A stretch of 64,000 bases of DNA. Origin: Bacteroidia bacterium. Its GTDB lineage: Bacteria; Bacteroidota; Bacteroidia; Chitinophagales; UBA2359. The notes under the pieces were generated by a model, which saw only the letters and a list, made by a program, of their open reading frames with translations, had not been told where the DNA came from and did not search any database. Shown one piece after another: positions 34,165-43,001 of this stretch (positions are counted from its first letter, which is position 1; every line of letters starts with the position of its first letter). The stretch covers positions 1 to 64,000 of the forward strand of contig JAUHXA010000005.1 of the NCBI GenBank assembly GCA_030427245.1, read 5' to 3'. The position numbers were made by a program, and so were the translations under genes.

Positions 34165-34290
34165 ATCGAATTTTTTATGGTTTATTGGGGTATAAATAAA
34201 TGTAAATATTAGATTTGGTGTAAATGCAGAAAAAAAAACGCTTTTTTGGAGAGAATGTTTATGCTTCTATAAATTCCCTTCTGCAATGAT

Positions 34291-34545
34291 TTACTCTTCT
34301 TCGCTTTCATCGTATTCATCCAACTTATCCACCAAATCAATTACCCAAACAAGTACCTTATTACTTAGGTACTTAGAAATACCCGCTTTTCGGCTCGCAC
34401 TTCTGAGGATATTGACGTTTTTGTAGCCGATTTTGCGGTCTTCCGCCAATTCAATGTATTCTTCCCACTCATCTCTCGAAATCATATCGAATTGAGCACG
34501 CATGATGTCTAAATCAGTTGGGTCGTTGATGTCGTATTTTGCCAT
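34291..34545 (-). CDS. Small acidic conserved protein, function unknown
   Basis: 84-residue soluble protein, strongly acidic at the C-terminus (DKLDEYDESEEE), with a basic middle (GYKNVNILRSASRKAGISKYL). No membrane segment, signal or metal motif. The even codon use and clean spacing (45 bases before the DUF72 stop side, 126 bases after the NlpE/META start) favour a real gene. I do not recognise a function. Confidence 0.6.
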   Translation of the reverse strand: MAKYDINDPTDLDIMRAQFDMISRDEWEEYIELAEDRKIGYKNVNILRSASRKAGISKYLSNKVLVWVIDLVDKLDEYDESEEE

Positions 34546-34594
34546 AGTTATTTTGAATATTTATGAATATGATTAAATTTTTATCTCTCCGCCC

Positions 34595-35479
34595 CTAAAA
34601 TAAGCTCATCTGCTCCGGCAATTTAGGCAATTTATCCACAGGAAAAGTGGGCATTTCTCCCACTTCAACACCCAATTTTGCAGCTTCTTGCTTCAACAGT
34701 TCATGAAAAAACCGAGCAATAGCAGGAGTATTCAATTCACCAGGAGAATGAATAAACACATAAGGCGTTTTCTTTAGTTGCAGCCATTCCGCCACGATTT
34801 TAGCGAGAAAAGTGAATCTCGTTCGATTGGCTTCTGGCGTTGGATAACCTACATAGCGTAAAAAAGGTTGGTCGGCAGTAGAGGTGAAATAAGGCGGCAT
34901 TTGGGGTTTCTTTTTTTGTGCCCCCAAAATATGTTCATTTTGTGATTCAATGTTGTGGAGAGTTGAAGTGTCGAAAATCGCTCGATTGATGTTGAATCGT
35001 TGCAAGAGTTCGTCCAATTGTTGACGAGCCATTTCGTTGTGAAAAAAGTCGAGGTGTCGCACTTCAACAGCATAGGTCAAATCTTGCGGTAGCGTTTGAA
35101 GGAAGTGTTCCAAAGTGGGCAGTGCCCTTTTATTGAAGGAAGGCGACAATTGAAGGAAAAAAACACCGATTTTCTCTAATAGCGGTTCTAAACTCCCAAA
35201 AAAGTGAGTGACTTCTTTTTGCACATTTTGAAGCTTATACACATGGCTGATGAGTTTGGGAAATTTGAAGCTGAATCGAAAATCTTTTGGAGTATCCATT
35301 TTCCAACGCCTCACCATCGAATCCTTAGGTAAACCGTAAAAGGTATTGTTGCCTTCTACCGTATTGAAGACTTGTGCATATTGTGGAAGGTATTCTTTGG
35401 GTTTGGCTTTGGGCGTAAAAAATGAGCCTGACCAGTCTTTGTTTGCCCAAATTGGACAGCCGAGGTAATAGTTTTGCAT
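34595..35479 (-). CDS. DUF72-family protein
   Basis: 294-residue TIM-barrel-like protein of the DUF72 (YecE) family. It starts with YLGCPIWANKDWSGSFF and EYLPQYAQVFNTVEGNNTFYGLP, the signature of the family, and later has FSFKFPKLISH, YAVEVRHLDFF and YVFIHSPGELNTPAIARF. Biochemical role unknown in the literature I can recall. Downstream of porX, separated by a 113-base gap that contains a perfect 15-bp inverted repeat. Confidence 0.9.
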   Translation of the reverse strand: MQNYYLGCPIWANKDWSGSFFTPKAKPKEYLPQYAQVFNTVEGNNTFYGLPKDSMVRRWKMDTPKDFRFSFKFPKLISHVYKLQNVQKEVTHFFGSLEPLLEKIGVFFLQLSPSFNKRALPTLEHFLQTLPQDLTYAVEVRHLDFFHNEMARQQLDELLQRFNINRAIFDTSTLHNIESQNEHILGAQKKKPQMPPYFTSTADQPFLRYVGYPTPEANRTRFTFLAKIVAEWLQLKKTPYVFIHSPGELNTPAIARFFHELLKQEAAKLGVEVGEMPTFPVDKLPKLPEQMSLF

Positions 35480-35510
35480 GGTTATATTATTGCATTGTTA
35501 TAGGGTTAAA

Positions 35511-35570
35511 TTGCTATATTGTTGTATAGTTAACGGTGATAATAATCAACAGTTCAACAATATAGCAATA
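35511..35570. repeat. Perfect 15-bp inverted repeat, porX-DUF72 gap
   Basis: ATTGCTATATTGTTG (35511-35525) and CAACAATATAGCAAT (35556-35570) are exact reverse complements with a 30-base spacer. There is no T-tract in either direction. Related but imperfect tracts (AACAATAnAGCAATAGAAC style) occur near 9800 and at 30855-30890, suggesting a low-complexity repeat common in this genome. Confidence 0.6.
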
Positions 35571-35593
35571 AAACAATATCGCTATTCAACAGT

Positions 35594-37147
35594 TTACTTA
35601 CTCCCAAACCACGCCACAGGAACAATCATTTCCTGAATAGACATTCCGCCATGCTGAAATGTGTTATTATAATAATTGACGTAGTGATTGTAGTTGTTCG
35701 GATACACAAAAAAGGAATCTTCTTTGGCAAAAATGAAACTTGAACTTACGTGAGGGCGAGGTAGTTGTGCTTCAATCGGATTGCGAACCTCATAGACCTC
35801 TTTGGAGTTGTATTGAAGGTTTCTACCGTGTTTGTATCTGAGGTTGGTTGTCGTATTTCTATCACCGATTACTCTTTTAGGAGTTCCCACTCGAATCGTA
35901 CCGTGATCAGTCGTAATAGCAAGACGCACATCTTTTTCCGAAATTTTCTTCAAGGCTTCCCAAAGAGGGGAGTAGCTGAACCAAGATTTGGCAATCGAAC
36001 GGTAGGAAGCCTCGTCACTTGCCAACTCCTTCAAAACTTCCATTTCGGTACGAGCGTGGGAAAGCATATCTACAAAATTATACACAATGATATTGAGGTC
36101 ATTGTCCAATAGATTGTGAATATTTTCCATTAATTCTTTTCCCGAACGGTGATTGGTGATTTTGGTATAGCTGAACTTCAGTTCTCCATGTCCTGTTCGG
36201 TCCAATAAATCTTCTAAGAAATCTGCTTCGTGCATATTTTTACCACCCTCGTCAATATCGTTTTTCCACAGTCTCGGAAAACGCCTTTCAATGTTGTAAG
36301 GTGTCATTCCTGCAAAAATAGCGTTGCGGCTGTAATGCGTAGTCGTGGGCAAAATGCTGTAAAAATAGTCTTCATCCAAAAAACGAAACTCTTCCGAAAT
36401 GATAGGCTTCAAAACTTTCCACTGATCGAATCGAAGGTTGTCAATCAAAACAATGAAGTTGGACTTTCCTTTCTCAAAGCGAGGAAGAATCTTATCACGC
36501 ATGAGGTTGTGCGACATAGTCGGGCCTTCATCGTGGTTCTGAATCCACTTCATATAGTTGCGGCTCACATACTTACAAAATTCCTTGTTCGCCTCACTTT
36601 TTTGCATGGCCAAGACTTCCTGCATTTCCTGTGTATTGGCATTGTCAAGTTCCAATTCCCAATAGACAATTTTTTTATACACATCCACCCATCCTTCATA
36701 GTCTAAGCCCATCTGAATGTCCATAAATATTTTGGAAAACTCCTGTTGGTAGGCCGAAGTAGTCGCATTGCTTACCAGACGTTTACTTTCCATTATTTTT
36801 TTGAGCGTCAAAAGGATTTGTCGGGGATTGACGGGTTTGAGTAAGTAGTCGGTGATTTGTGCGCCCAAAGCCTCTTCCATGATGTTTTCTGCCTCGTTTT
36901 TGGTAATCATCACCACAGGCAGCGAAGGATTGACTTCTTTAATTTTGCTAAGGGTTTCCAAACCAGTCATTCCGGGCATGGATTCGTCCAAAAACACTAC
37001 ATCCAATTGTTCTGATTTACAAAGTTCTACACCATCATAACCATTAGTCGCTTTTAGAATATCATAACCTTTTTTTTCAAGAAACATGATTTGGGGTTTG
37101 AGATTGTCAATTTCATCATCTACCCATAAAACTCGTGCATTCGCCAT
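35594..37147 (-). CDS. porX: PorX-like response regulator with PglZ phosphatase domain
   Basis: 517-residue protein. Receiver domain 1-120 with DDE (10-12), phospho-acceptor D54 (VVFLDESMPGM) and K in LLKPVNP. A helical linker (about 130-205) leads to a PglZ/alkaline-phosphatase-superfamily domain (about 215-515) with likely metal and nucleophile residues in LIDNLRFDQW, PTTTHYSRNAIFAGM, FVDMLSHARTEM, AITTDHGTIRV and RYKHGRNLQYN. This architecture is PorX, which with PorY and SigP controls type IX secretion genes and also acts on nucleotide substrates. porY is not in the window. The presence of porU and porV 17 kb away is consistent. Confidence 0.92.
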   Translation of the reverse strand: MANARVLWVDDEIDNLKPQIMFLEKKGYDILKATNGYDGVELCKSEQLDVVFLDESMPGMTGLETLSKIKEVNPSLPVVMITKNEAENIMEEALGAQITDYLLKPVNPRQILLTLKKIMESKRLVSNATTSAYQQEFSKIFMDIQMGLDYEGWVDVYKKIVYWELELDNANTQEMQEVLAMQKSEANKEFCKYVSRNYMKWIQNHDEGPTMSHNLMRDKILPRFEKGKSNFIVLIDNLRFDQWKVLKPIISEEFRFLDEDYFYSILPTTTHYSRNAIFAGMTPYNIERRFPRLWKNDIDEGGKNMHEADFLEDLLDRTGHGELKFSYTKITNHRSGKELMENIHNLLDNDLNIIVYNFVDMLSHARTEMEVLKELASDEASYRSIAKSWFSYSPLWEALKKISEKDVRLAITTDHGTIRVGTPKRVIGDRNTTTNLRYKHGRNLQYNSKEVYEVRNPIEAQLPRPHVSSSFIFAKEDSFFVYPNNYNHYVNYYNNTFQHGGMSIQEMIVPVAWFGSK

Positions 37148-37337
37148 AAATATATTTTTGTTTTTAATTGATTCTTTTGGTTTCTACTGCAAATTCCAAC
37201 ATATCATTACAGTTGATTAATTAGAACTACAACACAACGACTGTATGTGAATGTTTAATATTTGGAGTACAAAGAAAAAAAATATTTTTGGCTAAGAGTA
37301 AGTCTGCAATCCTTTTTTGTAGGCTAAAAAGAGAGGA

Positions 37338-39116
37338 TTAATTTTTCAACAATTTTTTCGTGTATCTATTGAAGCCATCCGTAACCTTCAATAGGTACAC
37401 TCCAATGGGATAACTGCTCAAATCCATTTCCAAGGTTTGAGAAAAATTTGTTTGATACAAAACCTGTCCTTGTGTATTCAGTAACTGCAATTGGAGTTCC
37501 TTGTTTTGCGGTGAAGTCACTTCAACGGTGAACTTATCTTGGGAGGGATTTGGAAAAACATTGAAGGAAGATAGAGGGTTTTTATCTTCAATGTCGGTAA
37601 AAACGACCGTTTCGCAATACAAATCATTGCTGCCATTTACATCAATTTTTTCGTTGGGAATACTTGTCCAAAAACAAATTTCATAAGAAGATTGTGTCAA
37701 CTTATTGGGAATGATAATGTCTCCTAAATTAAATACATAGCTTGTATTTGCTTCAATAGCAATGTTTTCCACTTTTTCCATGATGGTAAAAGTGCTTAAG
37801 CAGATGCTAAAACAAGAATTATCAGATCTAAAATTGACTTGTATATCTTCAATAGGAGTTTCCCCAAAATTTTTAAGACTTACTTTCACATCCTTCAAAA
37901 ATATTTGACTCAAAGGCAATCCCTCGCCCCAACAACTTCCTGCACCCAACAATTCCGCATCTGAAAATTCAAACTTTTCTATTCCTGCGTCAATTTCTCC
38001 AATGGTGATTTCATCATTGATAGACAATACTTTGATAAAAGAGGCAGAACTTCCATATAGCAGATAACCAGCGCTATTTGTTCCACGATTTGAAGGATAA
38101 CTGCCTGCCACAGCGACCCTATTTTCTAAACCTTTTATAGAAGATAAATTAGTGGAATTCGCCCCAAAATAAAAGTCTTTTACAATATTGAGTGATTCAT
38201 CCAAAATCGCTAATTTGGATTGTTCTTGATACTTGCCCAGTAAAGCAAGTCGATGATTGGGAAGTGAAGACAGGCGGTAACTTGTTTCAAAAAACGAACT
38301 CAAATCAAAAGACTCCAAAGTCGTCAAGTTGTCATCAATAAGAAGAATGGTATTATTATCGAGTAATGCCAAATATTTGCCTACTTCTTGAAGCGGAACA
38401 ATATTGAGAACTGCTTCTGCTTTCCATACTTCTGTTTCTTGAAAGGTTTGTTCTTGCAGCAGATTACCACTCTCACTTTCATAAATTCGCAGAAAGTTTC
38501 TACCTCCAATCAATAGCTGGTTTTCGTTCATTACTGCCAAGGTTGGAGGCGAATAGTTGGCACCCTCTAAAGGGAATGACCAAATAAAATTTCCCTCCCA
38601 ATCCATCAATGAAATTTGCTCATATTCTAATAAAATCACTTGATTGTCTGCAATAATATGAAATTCGGAAAATATATCATCTCCCCAATTCTCCAAATGG
38701 TCTTCCTCCCAAAGTATCTCTCCTTCACTGTTCAATTTAAATAAATGTGTGACAGGACCAACATCACATAACCCAACCGAACCGCCAACTAAAATATCTC
38801 CATTTGGAAGTGGTAGTATTTCTCTGATATTTCCTATTTCCTCTCTGGTCAAGTTGTTAACCTGCCACAATAAATTTCCCTCCCTGTCAAATTTGGTAAC
38901 ATAAGCATCAAAACTGGGCCAATTATTGAAATTAAAATTTCCATTCTGTCCACCTACTACCCAAGTATCATCGTATTCAGAATAGGCGACATCATAAGCG
39001 GAGGAGATAAAAAATTCTTGCCAGCAATGTTCAAAGCTTTGGGCTTGTAGGTAGGAATGAAAAAAAGCTAGTGAAAGCAAACAAAAGGAAAGAAAGGTAT
39101 AAATGAAGGTTTTCAT
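37338..39116 (-). CDS. T9SS-secreted propeller-like protein
   Basis: 592-residue exported protein (signal peptide ending LQAQ; ATG at 39116 chosen over an upstream in-frame TTG). Residues 30-340 contain repeated blades of the type VTKFDREGNLLWQVN, LFKLNSEGEILWEED and LLEYEQISLMDWEGNFIW, spaced about 45-50 residues, as in PQQ- or kelch-like propellers of Bacteroidota surface proteins. A beta domain (about 390-505) precedes a T9SS CTD (FNVFPNPSQDKFTVEV to YTKKLLKN). No enzyme residues recognised. Monocistronic, downstream of porX, with 190 featureless bases between. Confidence 0.8.
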   Translation of the reverse strand: MKTFIYTFLSFCLLSLAFFHSYLQAQSFEHCWQEFFISSAYDVAYSEYDDTWVVGGQNGNFNFNNWPSFDAYVTKFDREGNLLWQVNNLTREEIGNIREILPLPNGDILVGGSVGLCDVGPVTHLFKLNSEGEILWEEDHLENWGDDIFSEFHIIADNQVILLEYEQISLMDWEGNFIWSFPLEGANYSPPTLAVMNENQLLIGGRNFLRIYESESGNLLQEQTFQETEVWKAEAVLNIVPLQEVGKYLALLDNNTILLIDDNLTTLESFDLSSFFETSYRLSSLPNHRLALLGKYQEQSKLAILDESLNIVKDFYFGANSTNLSSIKGLENRVAVAGSYPSNRGTNSAGYLLYGSSASFIKVLSINDEITIGEIDAGIEKFEFSDAELLGAGSCWGEGLPLSQIFLKDVKVSLKNFGETPIEDIQVNFRSDNSCFSICLSTFTIMEKVENIAIEANTSYVFNLGDIIIPNKLTQSSYEICFWTSIPNEKIDVNGSNDLYCETVVFTDIEDKNPLSSFNVFPNPSQDKFTVEVTSPQNKELQLQLLNTQGQVLYQTNFSQTLEMDLSSYPIGVYLLKVTDGFNRYTKKLLKN

Positions 39117-39260
39117 AATCAAATGAATTTAGGATTTGACAATTATTGACATAACTATCAGTCTAAATTACAGTTTTTTACCTCCCATTCCAAATACAAT
39201 TTTGGAAGTTTATCGAATGTTTTTTATCTGCGACATCTGAAATATCTGCGAAATCTGTGA

Positions 39261-40436
39261 TTAAATAATCGGATACCGCTCAAACTCCGCATTTTCATCA
39301 AACAACTTTCGGAAAGTAGCGTGTTTGCGGTAGGGTTCACCTCCAATGTTTTTGCACATATTAATCATTTTGACATTGTAGTCCGCTATCCAAGTGAACT
39401 CCATGTCTTTGTAAGCATCCTTGTGTTCCCCATCTTGCACTGTATCCGAAGCCACTTTTAACAAAGCCGCAACAGCACCTCGACGTTGGTATTTGGGTAC
39501 AACTCCAAACGACATTCCGTACATTCGTTTGCAGTCTTTTTTGACCTTCAATCGCCACATAAATTGCAGCTTCTGCCACCAACCAAATTTGCCATTGAAG
39601 CTTTTGAGAATCGAATTGATTTCGGGAAGATTGATGAATACTGCAATCGGGTCTTCTTTGTGATAGCCAAAATACACGATTTTTTCGTCCAAAATCGGCT
39701 TCAAAGAGTCCATGATATTTTTTGCTGCTTCCTCACTCAAAGGTTCAAACTCTTCATAAGCCCCGCCCCAAGCTTGATTGTAAACGGTGGCAAAATCTTT
39801 GGCATATTTGTCCAATTTGCTTTTATCAGCATAACCAAAGCTGTATTCATCATTTTCCAAAACCATATTTGCCCATCGAATTTCCTTTTCTGACAGGCTG
39901 ATTCCCAATTTGCGGTAGAAGGTAATTTGTTTAAAGTAAATTTGGAAGCCGTAATTTTCAAAAAGTTGCTGATAGTAAGGCGGATTGTAATTTTGAAGGT
40001 AGGAAGTCGAGCTGAAATTTTCAATCAACAAACCCCAAAATCGGTCCCGTTCTCCAAAGTTAATCGGCCCATCCATTCCCTCTTTTCCCCTCGCTTCAAT
40101 CCATTTTTTGCAAGCATCAAACAATTGATTGGCAGCCGATTGGTCATTGATGCACTCAAAAAAGCCCATGCCCCCCACAGGAATATCACTCCCTATTCCC
40201 GCTTTTGGGTCTATAAAAGCAGCCACTCGACCAATTGTTTCCCCATTGTCTCGCTGCAATATCCAACGAATGACTTCTCCTCCATGCTCGAACTTTTTAT
40301 TTTTTTCGGAGTCAAAAACAGCTTCAATATCTGGATTCAAAGGTCGAATATAATTGGGAATGTCTTTGTAAATCAAGTTGGTAACATCTAAAAAAGCCTT
40401 GACAGTTTGAGGAGAATTTACTTCAATGAGGTTCAT
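39261..40436 (-). CDS. GNAT-like acyltransferase family protein
   Basis: 391-residue cytoplasmic protein. The N-terminal third (IRWILQRDNGETIGRVAAFIDP) and the C-terminal third (FGVVPKYQRRGAVAALLKVASDTV, EFTWIADYNVKMINMCKNIGG) carry GNAT-fold features, including the acetyl-CoA loop QRRGAVAAL. Long relatives of this type occur in many Bacteroidota, often labelled GNAT or wrongly GTP cyclohydrolase. Substrate unknown. Its start is 15 bases from the target duplication of the 133-bp element, so that element occupies its promoter region. Confidence 0.7.
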   Translation of the reverse strand: MNLIEVNSPQTVKAFLDVTNLIYKDIPNYIRPLNPDIEAVFDSEKNKKFEHGGEVIRWILQRDNGETIGRVAAFIDPKAGIGSDIPVGGMGFFECINDQSAANQLFDACKKWIEARGKEGMDGPINFGERDRFWGLLIENFSSTSYLQNYNPPYYQQLFENYGFQIYFKQITFYRKLGISLSEKEIRWANMVLENDEYSFGYADKSKLDKYAKDFATVYNQAWGGAYEEFEPLSEEAAKNIMDSLKPILDEKIVYFGYHKEDPIAVFINLPEINSILKSFNGKFGWWQKLQFMWRLKVKKDCKRMYGMSFGVVPKYQRRGAVAALLKVASDTVQDGEHKDAYKDMEFTWIADYNVKMINMCKNIGGEPYRKHATFRKLFDENAEFERYPII

Positions 40437-40451
40437 TTTGTTTTTTTTAAT

Positions 40452-40602
40452 AGTTCATTTCATACTACTGTACATTTTTAATCCAACCACAAAAGGCACA
40501 AAGAAAACAAAAGTAAAGAACTGAAATTCATCTATCTCTTTTGTGCCCTTTTGATACTTTTGTGGTTCAAAAATCATTTTGTACAGTAGTATGAGTTCAT
40601 TT
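40452..40602. mobile_element. 133-bp MITE with 14-bp terminal repeats and 9-bp target duplication
   Basis: Left end CATACTACTGTACA (40461-40474) and right end TGTACAGTAGTATG (40580-40593) are perfect inverted repeats. Subterminal complementarity continues (AACCACAAAAG with CTTTTGTGGTT). The 9-mer AGTTCATTT stands directly outside both ends (40452-40460 and 40594-40602) as a perfect direct repeat. No coding capacity. This is the structure of a non-autonomous DNA transposon mobilised in trans; a 9-base duplication fits several IS families, so the parent cannot be named. Confidence 0.85.
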
Positions 40603-40701
40603 CTATCTAGCAGTTCTTGTTCACAAAAAAACAAAAAGGCAACCCCAAACCACTTTTTGAAATTGCCTCTTTTGAATTAGAACATTTAATTATTCTATCT
40701 T

Positions 40702-41943
40702 TTAGCCAGCTACCAACTCAGTATTGTAAGTGCCAGCCTTCAATTTACCAGCTACAGCTTCAAGCGCATCCAAAGTTGGGTAAATCTCAGCATCGGTATG
40801 AGCAGCCGTAGGAATCAATCGAAGCAACAACATGCCTTTGGGAATCACAGGATACATCACCAAAGAGCAGAAAATCTTGTAGTTCTCACGTAAGTCACCA
40901 ATCAAGTTTGCTGCTTCTACAGGACTTGCTTTGAGGTAAACAGGAGTTACAGGTGTATTGCAAGTGCCGATGTTCAAACCACGTTCCATCAATCCATTCT
41001 GCAATTTGTGCACATTTTCCCATAGCTTTTCTCGCAATTCGGGCATTTGCTGCATCATGTGCAAACGCTTCAAAGTACCTTCCACATATGCCATTGGTAA
41101 AGATTTGGCAAAAGCTTGAGAACGTGCATTGTAACGTATAAATTCAATGATTTGAGGTTCGTTTGCTGCAATAAATGCTCCAATACCAGCCATAGATTTT
41201 GCGAAAGTAGAAAAATACAAATCTACTCCATCTTGACAGCCTTGTAGTTCATCTGTTCCACCACCAGTTGGGCCCATTGCGCCAAAACCGTGTGCATCAT
41301 CCACCAACATGGTGTAAGGATATTTTTCTTTCAAAGCAATCATTTCCTTCAATTTGCCCTGAACTCCTCTCATGCCAAATACACCTTCAGTAACAACCAA
41401 AATTCCACCGCCTGTTTTTTCGGTAATTTTTGCAGCTCGCTCCAAGTTTTTCTCAAAACTTTCCATGTCATTGAAGCGGTAGGCAAATCTTTTGCCTGCA
41501 TGCAGTCTCGCACCATCTACAATACAAGCATGACCTTCTGCATCATAAACCAATACATCGTGACGGTCGAGCATGCAGTCAATAATAGACATAATCCCTT
41601 GATAGCCAAAATTCAAAAGGTAAGCAGCTTTTTTGTTTACTGCTGCTGCCAATTCTCGCTCCAACTGCTCGTGTTGGTCGGTATGACCAGACATAATTCT
41701 TGAACCCATTGGGTAAGAAAAACCCCATTTAGCTGCAATTTCTGCGTCTGCTTTTCGGACTTCGGGATGATTGGCCAACCCTAAGTAACTGTTAATACTC
41801 CAAACAATTTTTTCGTCTCCCTGAAATTTCATGCGGGGTCCGATTTCGCCTGTCAATTTAGGAAAGGTATAATAACCAAATGCCTTTTCTGCTTCTTGAG
41901 CTAAAGGGCCTAAATTTTGAAGTCGTCGTTCAAATAAATCCAT
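40702..41943 (-). CDS. Alpha-oxoamine synthase (serine palmitoyltransferase/KBL-like)
   Basis: 413-residue PLP-dependent enzyme of the alpha-oxoamine synthase family, which condenses an amino acid with an acyl-CoA with loss of CO2. Family motifs are NSYLGLANHPEV, the glycine-rich GSRIMSGHTDQHEQLE, DAEGHACIVDGARL, LVDDAHGFGAMGPTGGG and the PLP lysine K249 in TFAKSMAGIGAF. In Bacteroidota the candidates are serine palmitoyltransferase (sphingolipid synthesis) and 2-amino-3-ketobutyrate CoA ligase; sequence alone does not separate them here. No signal peptide. It is the only gene between the MITE and the palindromic repeat at 42047. Confidence 0.88.
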   Translation of the reverse strand: MDLFERRLQNLGPLAQEAEKAFGYYTFPKLTGEIGPRMKFQGDEKIVWSINSYLGLANHPEVRKADAEIAAKWGFSYPMGSRIMSGHTDQHEQLERELAAAVNKKAAYLLNFGYQGIMSIIDCMLDRHDVLVYDAEGHACIVDGARLHAGKRFAYRFNDMESFEKNLERAAKITEKTGGGILVVTEGVFGMRGVQGKLKEMIALKEKYPYTMLVDDAHGFGAMGPTGGGTDELQGCQDGVDLYFSTFAKSMAGIGAFIAANEPQIIEFIRYNARSQAFAKSLPMAYVEGTLKRLHMMQQMPELREKLWENVHKLQNGLMERGLNIGTCNTPVTPVYLKASPVEAANLIGDLRENYKIFCSLVMYPVIPKGMLLLRLIPTAAHTDAEIYPTLDALEAVAGKLKAGTYNTELVAG

Positions 41944-42046
41944 AGCAAATATATGTTAATTGTTGATAATTTTTAAGTTATTTCAATTTTCATCAAATCT
42001 GTTGCAGAAATAAAGCAGTGTATGAAATTTGAATGAAATCCAATAG

Positions 42047-42168
42047 TTAGTATAAAAAGAAAAAATAACTTCCCGACCAATACTCCCCTTTTGAAAGGGG
42101 TTGGGGTATGTTCGCAAAAAAAGTGGGGAGTTATTTTTTTATCATTACTTAATCGCATTTTATACTAA
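42047..42168 (+). repeat. Palindromic dispersed element, copy 1
   Basis: Core 42060-42139 is bounded by AAAAAATAACT and AGTTATTTTTT. It contains CGACCAATA, the hairpin CCCCTTTTGAAAGGGG and TGGGGTATGTT. Outer arms TTAGTATAAAA (42047-42057) and TTTTATACTAA (42158-42168) are also perfect inverted repeats. A second copy lies inverted at 49998-50078. No coding capacity. Within the 342-base gap 41944-42285 the only other feature is the NUDIX terminator. Confidence 0.8.
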
Positions 42169-42243
42169 TGTATTTCTTATTATTTCGCATTACTTTTTTG
42201 ACAGCAATGAAGGGTTTTTGGTAGGGCAAATAGACAGTTGCAA

Positions 42244-42284
42244 AGATAGGAATTTGGGATAAGATTACCAATTCCTATCTTTTA
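42244..42284. terminator. Terminator-like hairpin downstream of the NUDIX gene
   Basis: Perfect 11-bp stem AGATAGGAATT (42244-42254) with AATTCCTATCT (42270-42280), extended by TGG/CCA around a bulge. On the plus strand TTTTATTT follows; on the minus strand the stem is followed by TTTGC. It lies five bases past the NUDIX stop codon, so it probably ends that gene. Confidence 0.7.
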
Positions 42285-42285
42285 T

Positions 42286-42822
42286 TTACTGCCTGAAAGT
42301 TCCTAAGTGCGTCTTTCCTGTAATGCTGCTTTTTTTGTCTTCAAAGTAGCATTGTAGCGCAAAACTCGTTGAAGTAAAAGCGATATTATCCCACGGAATT
42401 TCTGATTCGGTGAACAACCCAACCTCTAAACTTTCTACTCCTTTGCTGAAATCAAGATTTTGCAATTGTGCGAGAAAAAGTAAATATACTTGATTGACAT
42501 GTGCCAAATTATAGACACAGTGTAAGCCTTCAATTTTCACCGTAGCCTTTGCTTCCTCCCAAACTTCTCTTTTTGCTCCTTCGTCTGTTGTTTCACCGTT
42601 TTCCATATATCCCGCAGGCACATTCCAATACCCATATCGAGGCTCAATGGCTCTTTTACAAAGCAATACTTTGTCTTCCCAATAGACCAAACATCCGACT
42701 ACCATATTGGGGTTTTGGTAGTGTATGGTATGACAATTGCTACAATAAAGCCTTTGGAAGTCATCATCTTTTATGGCAGTCAGAGCAATAGCATCACTGC
42801 CACAATTACTACAAAAATTCAT
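42286..42822 (-). CDS. NUDIX hydrolase with N-terminal zinc ribbon
   Basis: 178-residue NUDIX protein that hydrolyses a nucleoside diphosphate linked to another group. A zinc ribbon C4-x2-C7 ... C27-x2-C30 precedes the hydrolase fold, as in NADH-pyrophosphatase (NudC)-related and YfcD-like proteins. The NUDIX box runs from G71 to about 93 (GYMENGETTDEG, then REVWEEAK). The usual glycine after EE-x is lysine (K92), a mild departure, while catalytic R85, E86, E89 and E90 are kept. Substrate unknown. Monocistronic. Confidence 0.88.
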   Translation of the reverse strand: MNFCSNCGSDAIALTAIKDDDFQRLYCSNCHTIHYQNPNMVVGCLVYWEDKVLLCKRAIEPRYGYWNVPAGYMENGETTDEGAKREVWEEAKATVKIEGLHCVYNLAHVNQVYLLFLAQLQNLDFSKGVESLEVGLFTESEIPWDNIAFTSTSFALQCYFEDKKSSITGKTHLGTFRQ

Positions 42823-43001
42823 ATCTTTATTTTTTATTCTTTACGGATGAGAGAGAAGTGGTGCGAGAAGTGAGTTTTAATATTTTTGCATATCATTGTG
42901 TTGAGAATAGTTATGTTTCAAGCGAATTTATTCTTCATTAGGCTTTTCTTTCTCGTTTTTTTACCCACATTTTTCTCCTCCGAGGTTCAGTTATATACGA
43001 T

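Noticed and set aside
41946-41953. TATATTTG (minus strand) before the alpha-oxoamine synthase
   Set aside because: A match to the -7 consensus, but only 3-10 bases from the ATG, so transcription would begin inside the gene.
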